Positions 1 to 7,129 of a stretch of DNA of 32,004 bases are shown here, one piece after another (the first letter of the stretch is position 1; every line of letters begins with the position of its first letter). Source of the stretch: Candidatus Peribacteria bacterium (GTDB lineage Bacteria > Patescibacteriota > Gracilibacteria > UBA1369 > UBA12463). Under the pieces are notes generated by a model. That model saw nothing but the letters and a program-made list of their open reading frames with translations. It searched no databases and was not told the DNA's origin. Where the stretch lies: contig CALREA010000013.1 in the NCBI GenBank assembly GCA_943355055.1, forward strand, positions 1 to 32,004, given 5' to 3'. Both the position numbers and the translations under genes were made by a program.

Positions 1-726
1 GCATCCATCTACCTCGCGCTCATCGCGCTCGGTATCTCCTCCCCGGTATCAACCATTGCAAAAAAGGCGAACATCAATCGCACGACCACCTACGACATTC
101 TTGAAATGCTTCTCGAAAAAGGTCTCGTTATCGGACAAAAGAAAAAATCCTCACAATACTACGAAGCCCTCCCCCCGGAAAAAATCGTAGCGTATCTGAA
201 GGAGCAAAGTGAAAAATTTTCGCATCTCGCGAAAGACGCCGAAGCAATGCTCCCGGAACTGAATGCACAGTACAAGGCTTCAGGAAGGCCAAAAGTTTAC
301 TTCTACGAAGGTGATGAGGGTTTGATTAGAGTGTACGAAGAGACACTCACCTCACACGAAGAAATTCTCGCCTACGCTTCCGACCAGGCAAATCAAGATG
401 CCATTCCTTGGTATTTTCCGCAGTATTACCAACGTCGCGCCGCCAAAAAAATCCCCATTCGCGCGTTATTTCCCGATACTCCCAAGGATCGCGAAAGACA
501 CTCACTCGATTCTCAGGAGCTCCGCAAGAGTCGTCTCTTGCCGAAAAACAAACTCGACTTCACACCGGAAATAAATTTTTTCGATAACAAAATTATGATC
601 GCCGACTGGAAAGAAAAACTTGGGATAATCATCGAAAGCAAGGAAATAGCTTCAGTATTCAAGCAAACCTTCGAGCTCGCATGGGAGGCAGCGGAAAAGT
701 ATCACAAAAAAATTATCGAGGAATAG
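1..726 (+). CDS. TrmB-like winged-helix transcriptional regulator, 5' partial
   Basis: The reading frame is open from the first base, so the gene starts outside the window; the ATG at 106 is internal. The first 55 or so visible residues form a winged-helix DNA-binding domain: an N-terminal helix, then SSPVSTIAKKANINRTTTYD as helix-turn-helix, a recognition helix ending LEMLLEKGLV, and a basic wing (GQKKKSSQYYEALPP). This is the pattern of the TrmB family (sugar-responsive or general repressors/activators of archaea and some bacteria). A helical linker (SEKFSHLAKDAEAML) follows and then an effector-like domain without a motif I can name. It ends just before a structured RNA on the same strand. 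Family assignment is fairly secure; ligand and targets cannot be inferred. Confidence 0.75.
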   Translation, partial: ASIYLALIALGISSPVSTIAKKANINRTTTYDILEMLLEKGLVIGQKKKSSQYYEALPPEKIVAYLKEQSEKFSHLAKDAEAMLPELNAQYKASGRPKVYFYEGDEGLIRVYEETLTSHEEILAYASDQANQDAIPWYFPQYYQRRAAKKIPIRALFPDTPKDRERHSLDSQELRKSRLLPKNKLDFTPEINFFDNKIMIADWKEKLGIIIESKEIASVFKQTFELAWEAAEKYHKKIIEE

Positions 727-773
727 TGCGTAATTTTTCGTGTCATAAAAATAGCAACAATTATTAAAATAAA

Positions 774-894
774 TGTCAGAGAAAGTTTAGAACGGTTTGC
801 TAGGGCTCCACGTGGGGACGCTCAAGGCGAGAGTCCAGACCTACCATTTTGGACAGGCGGGTTCGATTCCCATCGTCTCCACCAGTTTCTGACA
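774..894 (+). ncRNA. Structured RNA with tRNA/tmRNA-like 3' end (unassigned)
   Basis: The 3' part (about 850-884) resembles the tRNA-like end of tmRNA: GGAC, a T-loop TTCGATT at 862-868, an acceptor-like strand CGTCTCC at 874-880 and ACCA at 881-884. GGGGACG at 814-820 pairs with 874-880 over all seven positions (one G-U), giving a 71-nt tRNA-sized unit. Inside it lie a small CTC/GAG hairpin (821-831) and GTCCA/TGGAC (833-837 with 850-854). Outside it TGTCAGAGA (774-782) pairs with TTTCTGACA (886-894), nine continuous pairs. A terminator follows at 899-930. The T-stem has a C-A mismatch, the 'anticodon' loop is 12 nt, and no tag-peptide reading frame fits in the space, so it is neither a normal tRNA nor a full tmRNA. 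It could be a degenerate ssrA fragment, an att scar or a novel small RNA. Confidence 0.4.
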
Positions 895-898
895 CAAC

Positions 899-930
899 AA
901 AAGAGCCGCCCATTACTGAGTGGCTCTTTT
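899..930 (+). terminator. Rho-independent terminator after the tRNA-like RNA
   Basis: AAAAGAGCC (899-907) pairs with GGCTCTTTT (922-930) around a 14-nt loop, giving a stem with an A-tract and a T-tract that can act in both directions. The loop contains CCCATTACTGAG, nearly the same as the loop of the terminator at 21793-21822, which suggests a recurring terminator family in this genome. The remaining spacer to murA (931-1077) shows no further gene. Confidence 0.8.
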
Positions 931-1077
931 GATATCCAAACCTACCATTTCATATCCATTATACCATAGGTAATACACCGCTTCAAGACTTATTACACAT
1001 TTTCAGCTTTGAATCACCGCCCCTAGCCTCCCTCAAGACTCTCCGCTATACTATCCCCACAATCAAACGAACTACCT

Positions 1078-2337
1078 ATGCAAAAATTTCTCGTTCGCGG
1101 CGGACACTCACTCAAAGGCGAAGTGACGGTAAGCGGCTCAAAAAATGCAGCACTACCAATTATTGGGGCGGCGCTCCTCACCGACGAGCCGACTACTCTG
1201 ACCAACGTCCCCGAGATCAATGATGTCTACTCGCTTCTCACGATTCTCAAAGAATTTAATATCAAATTCACCTTCGAGAATCACACCCTCACGATCAACG
1301 CAAAAAACTTCAAATACAAAACACCACCAGAAGAGCTCGTAGCGAAAATGCGCGCATCAATTTTGATCGCACCGGCACTACTCTACCGTCATGGAAGCTT
1401 CGACATGGCCTATCCGGGTGGCTGTGTGCTAGGGAAAAGACCACTCGATACGCATTCATTTGTGTTTAGAAAAATGGGAGCGCACGTTTTGGAAGATGAG
1501 AAAATGCTCAGCGTAACATGGAAAAAACGCACACCTACCACGATGGTTCTCCCTGAAATGAGTGTCACAGCAACAGAAAACGCGATTATGATGGCCGCGA
1601 TCACACCGGGCGAGACACAGATTAGACTCGCCGCCGCCGAACCACACGTGCAGGACCTCTGTCATTTTATGAAAAAAATGGGATGCAAAATTGACGGCAT
1701 CGGCACCCACAATCTCACGGTGCACGGTGTGAAAAAACTCAATGGTACGAAATACGCGATCTGTGGTGACTACCTCGAGGCGGGAACCTACGCGCTCGCC
1801 GCGGCAGTGACGAAGGGTGACATCAAAATTCACGGCCTCCAGATGGACTATCTCGATAGCTTCTGGCAAAAATTAGAAGAGGCGGGCGTGCCGTTTACAT
1901 TGGAAAAAAACTCCATCCATATCAAACCGGCTAAAACCATTCGCGAAGTGAAGGTTCTACGCACTGCCGTCTACCCAAGCTTCCCCACCGATCTGCAAGC
2001 CCCGTTCGGCGCGCTGCTTACCCAATCGAAAGGCGTGAGCAAAGTATTTGAAACATTGTTCGAAGGCCGCCTCGGCTACCTGTTTGAGTTAGAAAAAATG
2101 GGCGCTCATGTCGAACTCCTGAACCCTCACCAAGCCCTCATCATCGGTCCAACCAAACTCACCGGCAGACCCGTCTCCAGCTGCGACATTCGCGCCGGCG
2201 CCACCATGGTCCTCGCCGCCCTCGCCGCCAAAGGCGAGACAATCATCTCCGACATCAAATATATTGATCGTGGTTACGAACGATTAGATGAAAAACTGCG
2301 CTCACTGGGTGCGGATATAGAGAAGGTGGATATGTAA
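1078..2337 (+). CDS. murA: UDP-N-acetylglucosamine 1-carboxyvinyltransferase
   Basis: First committed step of peptidoglycan synthesis: transfers enolpyruvate from phosphoenolpyruvate to UDP-GlcNAc in the cytoplasm. The 419-residue length is normal for the family. Diagnostic features are the N-terminal SGSKNAALP with Lys22-Asn23, the catalytic loop PGGCVLGKRPLDTH with the nucleophilic, fosfomycin-target cysteine at residue 116, and the C-terminal ATMVLAALAAKGETII and YIDRGYERLDEKLRSLGA segments of the two inverse alpha/beta domains. ATG at 1078 begins the typical MQKFLVRGG strand. It is a single gene with its own leader; its last 64 bases overlap, tail to tail, the 3' end of the repeat protein on the other strand. 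Retention of murA implies a peptidoglycan wall. Confidence 0.97.
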   Translation: MQKFLVRGGHSLKGEVTVSGSKNAALPIIGAALLTDEPTTLTNVPEINDVYSLLTILKEFNIKFTFENHTLTINAKNFKYKTPPEELVAKMRASILIAPALLYRHGSFDMAYPGGCVLGKRPLDTHSFVFRKMGAHVLEDEKMLSVTWKKRTPTTMVLPEMSVTATENAIMMAAITPGETQIRLAAAEPHVQDLCHFMKKMGCKIDGIGTHNLTVHGVKKLNGTKYAICGDYLEAGTYALAAAVTKGDIKIHGLQMDYLDSFWQKLEEAGVPFTLEKNSIHIKPAKTIREVKVLRTAVYPSFPTDLQAPFGALLTQSKGVSKVFETLFEGRLGYLFELEKMGAHVELLNPHQALIIGPTKLTGRPVSSCDIRAGATMVLAALAAKGETIISDIKYIDRGYERLDEKLRSLGADIEKVDM

Positions 2338-3830
2338 GTTTCGGTAGATCCCTCCGACACTCCGTAAATTTTTCTCCCTAGCTCGAGATGGCGCGCATGA
2401 TTGCTTCTCACGTCGCCAATAATACCAAATCTGGTAGCAATAGTTTTGAGTCCCAAACCGGCCGACTTGAATGCATATTTATTTTTCGCGGTCATAGCTG
2501 ACCATTCTTGAAAAGTTGGAACTTGCTCAAGAATCGCAGTCCTCAGCTCTTCTAATGAAATTTCTTCGTCACGTAATACTTCACATGCGCCATATATTTC
2601 CCGCCCTAGCACTAGGTGATACGCGCGTTTTTGAAATGAAGTTCCGGCAATTCCGAATCTCGTCGCTATAGCAGAAAGTCCCAACCCGGAGATTTTTTCA
2701 AAAGCATTCATTTCTTTTTGTGTCATAATTGACCACTGTTCCGCTGTTGGAATTTGCCGAATAATAGCGGTTTTTAATGCTTCCAGCGAAATCCCATTTT
2801 TCTCACATTCTCCATAAATTTTTCTCCCGAGTTCCAGATGAACTGAAGTATGATTAATGGGGATCCCTTTGACACCAAAGCGAGTGGCGATAGCAGTAAG
2901 CCCCAATCCTCCCGCATGAAAAATAATCCTATCTTTTTGTGCCATTTGCGCCCATTTTTGCGCGGTCGGTACACGTTTTATGATTTCAGCACGCAATACT
3001 TCCTGGAATCCAACATCAAGTTTTCCTTGAATGCCATCGGCAAAAAGCAAGAGACATATTTGCTCGTCCCACGCGGCAGATGATGTGTAAAGGATACGGG
3101 TTACACGGTCGGGGTATTTTTCCAATAACTGTTCTTTGGTGAGCGACATCAGCTCATTTCGAGCTAACGTTCCCTGAATCACAAATGTTGCCTCGTTGGC
3201 TTCATTGCAAATCAGAACTTGCTTATCGAGACGAGGAATTTCAACAATATAATACGAACTCGGCCTCATCATCGTATTCGTAATTTCTCCATGGCACACG
3301 AGAATATCATCGGTAAATATTCCATGCTTCTGAAGGAGAGAAATAAATTGAGAAAAGCGATGCGATGATTTTGTATCAACGATCTCACTCCTCGACTCAA
3401 GAGAATGCTCAGGTGGAGTTTTTGAACCCGGAGGAAGAATAATTCCAGGCAAGGCCACGGAAGTGATATTGAGTGAACGAAGAAGATCATCAAAGGAGTC
3501 GAGAGACTTACCCTGGAGTATATGTGAAAGCCGTTTACCGGAGAAGGATAAAATATCATCAATAGCAATGCGCTGCGTTCCATTAAAAATTTCAGAACTC
3601 AACCGCCGTTCATCTCGATGAGAAATTCTTTTACTCGAGGTAACGCCAAGACTATCTTTGAGCCATTTCTCCAGCGCAATGAGCGTACCGGTAAGTTCCT
3701 GGTATTTCGTCTCACTTCCATCATACGTCTGCGCGATCCACAGAGCACGCAACACCTGCTCGCGATAACTCGAGGCAAACTCTTTTCGTTCAGGCTCCGG
3801 TAGTGATTCAAAATAGTGAAGGATATTCAT
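2274..3830 (-). CDS. Tandem HTH-like repeat protein, three repeats (unknown function)
   Basis: 518 residues, family not recognised. Residues 1-135 are a helical N-terminal domain nearly identical to that of the upstream paralog; 155-278 form a second conserved domain (FISLLQKHGIFTDDILV, then MMRPSSYYIVEIPRLDKQVL and EATFVIQG). Three tandem repeats follow at about 279-343, 352-417 and 429-493. Each has the pattern A-I-x-x-x-x-P-T-x-x-x-W, an acidic/basic helix, G-x-G-L-x-x-I-A-T-R-F-G-[IV], a variable stretch, then H-L-x-L-G-R-x-I-Y-G. The I-A-T-R-F-G part looks like a helix-turn-helix. After the last repeat the frame runs about 25 residues into the antisense of murA, unlike the paralog, which stops right after its last I-Y-G-V. 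It starts 13 bases after the stop of the larger paralog, so the two are probably co-transcribed. Confidence 0.75.
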   Translation of the reverse strand: MNILHYFESLPEPERKEFASSYREQVLRALWIAQTYDGSETKYQELTGTLIALEKWLKDSLGVTSSKRISHRDERRLSSEIFNGTQRIAIDDILSFSGKRLSHILQGKSLDSFDDLLRSLNITSVALPGIILPPGSKTPPEHSLESRSEIVDTKSSHRFSQFISLLQKHGIFTDDILVCHGEITNTMMRPSSYYIVEIPRLDKQVLICNEANEATFVIQGTLARNELMSLTKEQLLEKYPDRVTRILYTSSAAWDEQICLLLFADGIQGKLDVGFQEVLRAEIIKRVPTAQKWAQMAQKDRIIFHAGGLGLTAIATRFGVKGIPINHTSVHLELGRKIYGECEKNGISLEALKTAIIRQIPTAEQWSIMTQKEMNAFEKISGLGLSAIATRFGIAGTSFQKRAYHLVLGREIYGACEVLRDEEISLEELRTAILEQVPTFQEWSAMTAKNKYAFKSAGLGLKTIATRFGIIGDVRSNHARHLELGRKIYGVSEGSTETYISTFSISAPSERSFSSNRS

Positions 3831-3843
3831 ACAAATTCAGCGG

Positions 3844-5829
3844 TTAAATATTTACTCCATAAATCTTCTTTCCAAGTTCGAGAAAATAAATCAGATTATG
3901 TAGAGGATCTCCATCCACCCCAAACCTCCTCGCAATCGCCATAAGCCCCATTCCCGCAATCTTGAATGTTAATTTCTCTTTCCAATGAATCCCAGTCCAC
4001 ATCTCAGCCGTCGGAACTTGTGCAAGAATCGCCGCCTTTAGCTCTTCATCAGTCAACTCAGGGGGCTCTTCATAGGCTAACGCTTCGCACTCTCCATAAA
4101 TTTTCCTTCCCAGCTCTAGACGATATGCTCGATTATCGAAAGGATTTCCCTCGATTCCAAACCTCGTCGCGATTTTAGAGAGTCCCATTCCTGCAGCTTT
4201 GAATTGTAATTTTTCCTTTCGCTTCATCCTCGCCCACATTTCCGCTGTCGGAACTTGCGCAAGAATCGCAGCCTTCAGTTCATCAGGAGAGACTTCACGT
4301 TCGTCTAACGCCTCACATTCGCCATATATGACTCTTCCCAGTGCAAGGTGATAGGCTCGATTATCAATAGGATTTCCCTCAATTTTGAACCTAGTCGCAA
4401 GCCCATTGAGTCCCATTTTTTTGTATTGAGTCCCATTTTTTTTTACCTTAAATGCTTTTCTTTTTTCTTGATTCATCCCTGCCCACGCTTCCGCCGTTGG
4501 AACTTGCACAAGAATCGCAGCCTTTAGCTGATCATCATTCAGATATTCGTATGCAAACACTTCGCTTTCTCCATAAATTTTACTCCCTAATGCAAGGTAG
4601 ATTTGAAGATGACTAAGAGGGTTTCCTTTCACCCCAAACCTCGTAGCTATGGCGGCAAGGCCCATCTCTCCAATTTTGAATTTTTCTTTCTCTTTTGTCT
4701 TCATCTTCATCCACATTTCAGCCGTCGGAATCTGTTCGAGAATAGCGGTCTTCAGCTGATCATCAGTCAACTCAGACTGTTCTTCATATTCCAACTCTTC
4801 GCACTCCCCATAAATCTTCCGCCCAAGTTCCCAGTGGTACTTACGGCTGAAAATAGGATCCCCTGCCATAACCCCAAATCTCCTGGCGATGGCTTTAAGT
4901 CCCATCCCTCCAACCTTGAACTTCAGCTTTTCTCTTTGAATCATCCCCGCCCACATCTCAGCCGTCGGAATAATTTTCAAAATTTCCACACGCAGAGCCT
5001 CCTGATCACGCACATCAACTTTTGCCTGCACGCCGTCCGCGAATAACAACGCAAAAAGCTGCTGTTCCCATGTAATCGAAGATGTATAGACAATGCGTTG
5101 AACCAGATCAGGATACTGGTCCTGTAGCTGTTCTTTCGTTAGCGTCATTAAAACGCTTCTTGGTAAATTTCCCTGAATCACAAACGTCGCCTCACCCACT
5201 TGATCACACAGAAGAATTTGCTTATTCAAGCGGGGGATCTCGACAATACAGTAGGAAACTTTTCGCATCATATGCTCAGAAATTTCCCCATGACAAACAA
5301 TGAGGTCATCAGTAAAAATGCCATGTTGTTGTAACAATCCAATAAGCTGGGAAAGTCGTTGCTGGAAGTGGATTTCACGCCCTCCGTTAGCATATTCGCC
5401 ACTGCCTTCCGGGATGGTATTTTCTCCCGGCGGAAGAATAATTCCCGGCAGCGCGACAGAGGCGATATTGAGAGAGCCCAAGAAGTCTTCGAGAGAATCA
5501 GGTGACGCACCCTGTAATATGGAAGCAAATCGTCTGCCTGAGTGCGCTAAAATATCATCAATGGCGATATGCTGTTTACCATCAAAAATTTCAGAACTCA
5601 ACCGCCGTTCATCTCGATGAGAAATTCTTTTACTCGAACTCACGCCAAGGCTATCTTTGAGCCACTTCTCCAGCGCAATGAGCGTACCGGTAAGTTCCTG
5701 GTATTTCGTTTCACTTCCATCATACGTCTGCGCGATCCCCAGCGCGCGCAACACCTGCTCACGATAGCTCGAGGCAAACTCCACGCGCTGCTCGGCTGAT
5801 AAAGTGTCGAGATGTTTGAGGATATTCAT
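3844..5829 (-). CDS. Tandem HTH-like repeat protein, five repeats (unknown function)
   Basis: 661 residues from the ATG at 5829, chosen because it aligns with the paralog's MNIL start and because the longer frame (to 5862) would run through a good promoter. Domain order matches the neighbour: helical N-terminal domain, middle domain (MMRKVSYCIVEIPRLNKQIL, GEATFVIQG), then five repeats at about 279-344, 359-423, 435-506, 518-583 and 597-661. Repeat consensus: L-K-x-A-I-L-x-Q-[VI]-P-T-A-E-x-W, K-E-K-x-x-F-K, G-M-G-L-x-x-I-A-x-R-F-G-[VI], variable segment, L-x-L-G-x-K-I-Y-G-E-C-E. Positions just after R-F-G-V vary most (NPLSHL, NPIDNR, NPFDNR, DPLHNL), as expected for a recognition surface. Acidic linkers (EALAYEEPPELTDEE) separate repeats. 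First gene of a two-gene operon. DNA binding is an inference. Confidence 0.75.
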   Translation of the reverse strand: MNILKHLDTLSAEQRVEFASSYREQVLRALGIAQTYDGSETKYQELTGTLIALEKWLKDSLGVSSSKRISHRDERRLSSEIFDGKQHIAIDDILAHSGRRFASILQGASPDSLEDFLGSLNIASVALPGIILPPGENTIPEGSGEYANGGREIHFQQRLSQLIGLLQQHGIFTDDLIVCHGEISEHMMRKVSYCIVEIPRLNKQILLCDQVGEATFVIQGNLPRSVLMTLTKEQLQDQYPDLVQRIVYTSSITWEQQLFALLFADGVQAKVDVRDQEALRVEILKIIPTAEMWAGMIQREKLKFKVGGMGLKAIARRFGVMAGDPIFSRKYHWELGRKIYGECEELEYEEQSELTDDQLKTAILEQIPTAEMWMKMKTKEKEKFKIGEMGLAAIATRFGVKGNPLSHLQIYLALGSKIYGESEVFAYEYLNDDQLKAAILVQVPTAEAWAGMNQEKRKAFKVKKNGTQYKKMGLNGLATRFKIEGNPIDNRAYHLALGRVIYGECEALDEREVSPDELKAAILAQVPTAEMWARMKRKEKLQFKAAGMGLSKIATRFGIEGNPFDNRAYRLELGRKIYGECEALAYEEPPELTDEELKAAILAQVPTAEMWTGIHWKEKLTFKIAGMGLMAIARRFGVDGDPLHNLIYFLELGKKIYGVNI

Positions 5830-5852
5830 AGGACTTTTGATAAGAGAATTAC

Positions 5853-5880
5853 ATAATAGCACATATTATATAAATGTCAA
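5853..5880 (-). promoter_or_regulatory. Sigma-70 promoter of the repeat-protein operon
   Basis: On the minus strand TTGACA (5875-5880) and TATTAT (5853-5858) are 16 bases apart. Transcription would begin near 5846, about 17 bases before the ATG at 5829, which excludes the longer reading frame starting at 5862. No convincing Shine-Dalgarno sequence precedes the ATG. Confidence 0.75.
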
Positions 5881-5922
5881 ACTAGGAGGCCTTAAGCCAC
5901 TGAAAAACCAGCTTTGTCAGCT

Positions 5923-6807
5923 TTACAAGTTTTGTTCACCTTTTTCTTCTTTCACCCTCTTCACTCTCCCGCTCGTCGGATCTACCACCATCTCTATGGT
6001 ACCCATCTGATCCGTGCGGAAAATTTTCGAACCCACGTCAGTTAATCGTTCCAACGTCTCAGCCGTTGGGTGTCCGTAGCGATTTTTCGACCCTACGCCA
6101 ATTCCCGAATATTTCGGATGAACCGCACGTAGGAAGTCGGCACTCGAGCTGAAACGACTTCCATGGTGGCCAACTTTCAGAATTTCCGCGTGCAAATCCA
6201 CGCCCGAATCAAGTAATTTTTTCTCACTCGAAAAACCGATATCGGCGGTATCCAGCAGAACAGCACGGCCGCCAAGGAGTATTCGTGAAACCAGAGAAGA
6301 TTCATTCACCTTGGGCACGTATTTCCCCGCCAATGACACTTCGGGCCACAAAACATCCATCAGCACATCCCGATCCAACCAAAAATCCGTGGCGCTATAC
6401 GCGATCCATATTGGCGCATTTTTTTCACCGATTTTTTTCATGATCGCCTTCTGCATCGCCGTCCCCTGTTGCAGTCCCAGAACCATAGTTTGCCTCACGT
6501 CGAACTGATCTATGAGGGTCAGCGCTCCGCCGGCATGATCCTGGTCATACTGCGTCAGCACCATCAAATCGATTCGATCATTAACCCACCCGATCGCTCG
6601 TCGTAGCGGCTCGGCAATAACGCCGGGCGGCCCAACATCGATGAGGATACGATTCCCGCCTGGGGTGACGAGCAGCACTGCGTCCCCTTGCCCGATATCC
6701 AGAAAATAAATATGCAACTTCCCATCCGGCAATTGCCCCAGACAGTTCACGCAGAACGCTACTATTACCACCAATCCTGCCAGCCATGTGAAAAAAAATC
6801 GTGCCAT
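5923..6807 (-). CDS. ComEC/Rec2-type metallo-beta-lactamase-fold hydrolase, exported
   Basis: 294 residues. An N-terminal hydrophobic segment (FFFTWLAGLVVIVAFCVNCL, about 4-23) should be a signal peptide or membrane anchor. The rest matches the soluble MBL domain of ComEC/Rec2 competence proteins: HIYFLDIGQGDAVLLVTPGG, LIDVGPP, LTQYDQDHAGG in place of the usual T/S-H-x-D-x-D-H (first metal His replaced, D-x-D-H kept), LLDTADIG, LKVGHHGS, and a C-terminal GSKNRYGHP. There is no ComEC transmembrane competence domain, so this is a stand-alone protein, possibly an extracellular nuclease or phosphodiesterase; the activity is not provable from sequence. A CATACT/TACTAT box lies 5-7 bases before the ATG, suggesting a leaderless transcript. 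Confidence 0.8.
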   Translation of the reverse strand: MARFFFTWLAGLVVIVAFCVNCLGQLPDGKLHIYFLDIGQGDAVLLVTPGGNRILIDVGPPGVIAEPLRRAIGWVNDRIDLMVLTQYDQDHAGGALTLIDQFDVRQTMVLGLQQGTAMQKAIMKKIGEKNAPIWIAYSATDFWLDRDVLMDVLWPEVSLAGKYVPKVNESSLVSRILLGGRAVLLDTADIGFSSEKKLLDSGVDLHAEILKVGHHGSRFSSSADFLRAVHPKYSGIGVGSKNRYGHPTAETLERLTDVGSKIFRTDQMGTIEMVVDPTSGRVKRVKEEKGEQNL

Positions 6808-7129
6808 ATTTCATAGTATGACACAGCGGATTGACATTTTCCTGACCAGACACGCAGTGTAGCGGAGTGTCGGATTCCGTTCCCGTTCCCAATTCTGATT
6901 CGTGTCGTCCTGATGTATATCAGGTGATATTTTTTCGTGCTTCGTACCATATCTCCGAGTACTACTTTCGAAAGGATATCAATGTAATAGCAATTTAGTA
7001 TCGTGGAGCTATGGGTTTGTATATCGTACGATATTATTCCGAAAGTACCCTAATAGACACTCCGAAACTCCTCAAAAGGATATCAGGTGATATCACTTCA
7101 AAACTGCTTTCACCGATACGCTCGAACAT
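6808..7129. other. Gene-free spacer rich in palindromes and a dispersed repeat
   Basis: No credible gene. It holds a copy of a dispersed repeat (6848-6885) and several strong inverted repeats: ATATCAGGTGATAT at 6917-6930 and again at 7080-7093 (the second extends to GATATC on both sides, 7079-7094), CCTGAT/ATCAGG overlapping the first at 6909-6924, and the perfect palindrome ATATCGTACGATAT at 7021-7034. TTTCGAAA and related CGAAAGTA half-sites lie between them. Both flanking genes are on the minus strand, so this is the 3' flank of the surface protein gene and the 5' flank of the MBL gene. Function unknown. Confidence 0.6.
6848..6885. repeat. Dispersed intergenic repeat, copy 1
   Basis: AGACACGCAGTGT (6848-6860) and CGGATTCCGTTCCCG (6871-6885) recur at 25658-25685, where the second part reads CGGATTTTGTTCCCG. 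The copy here has ten extra bases between the two parts (AGCGGAGTGT), which look like a GTGT-flanked duplication. GACAC-GCA-GTGT can form a small hairpin. The G-rich strand (GGGAACGGGAACGG) resembles the tract at 12938-12985 and an insert in the enolase gene. Confidence 0.6.

Noticed and set aside
727-900. Full tmRNA or integrated island boundary at the tRNA-like end
   Set aside because: There is no room for the tag-encoding part, and no integrase, recombinase or phage gene occurs anywhere in the window, so an island boundary cannot be claimed.
4603-5046. 147-residue plus-strand open frame inside the five-repeat gene
   Set aside because: Antisense to well-conserved repeats; its own periodicity simply mirrors them.
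3844-5829. Regular spacing of about 240 bases suggesting a CRISPR-like or minisatellite array
   Set aside because: The periodicity is at protein level with diverged DNA and no short identical repeats or spacers. No CRISPR array is present in the window.
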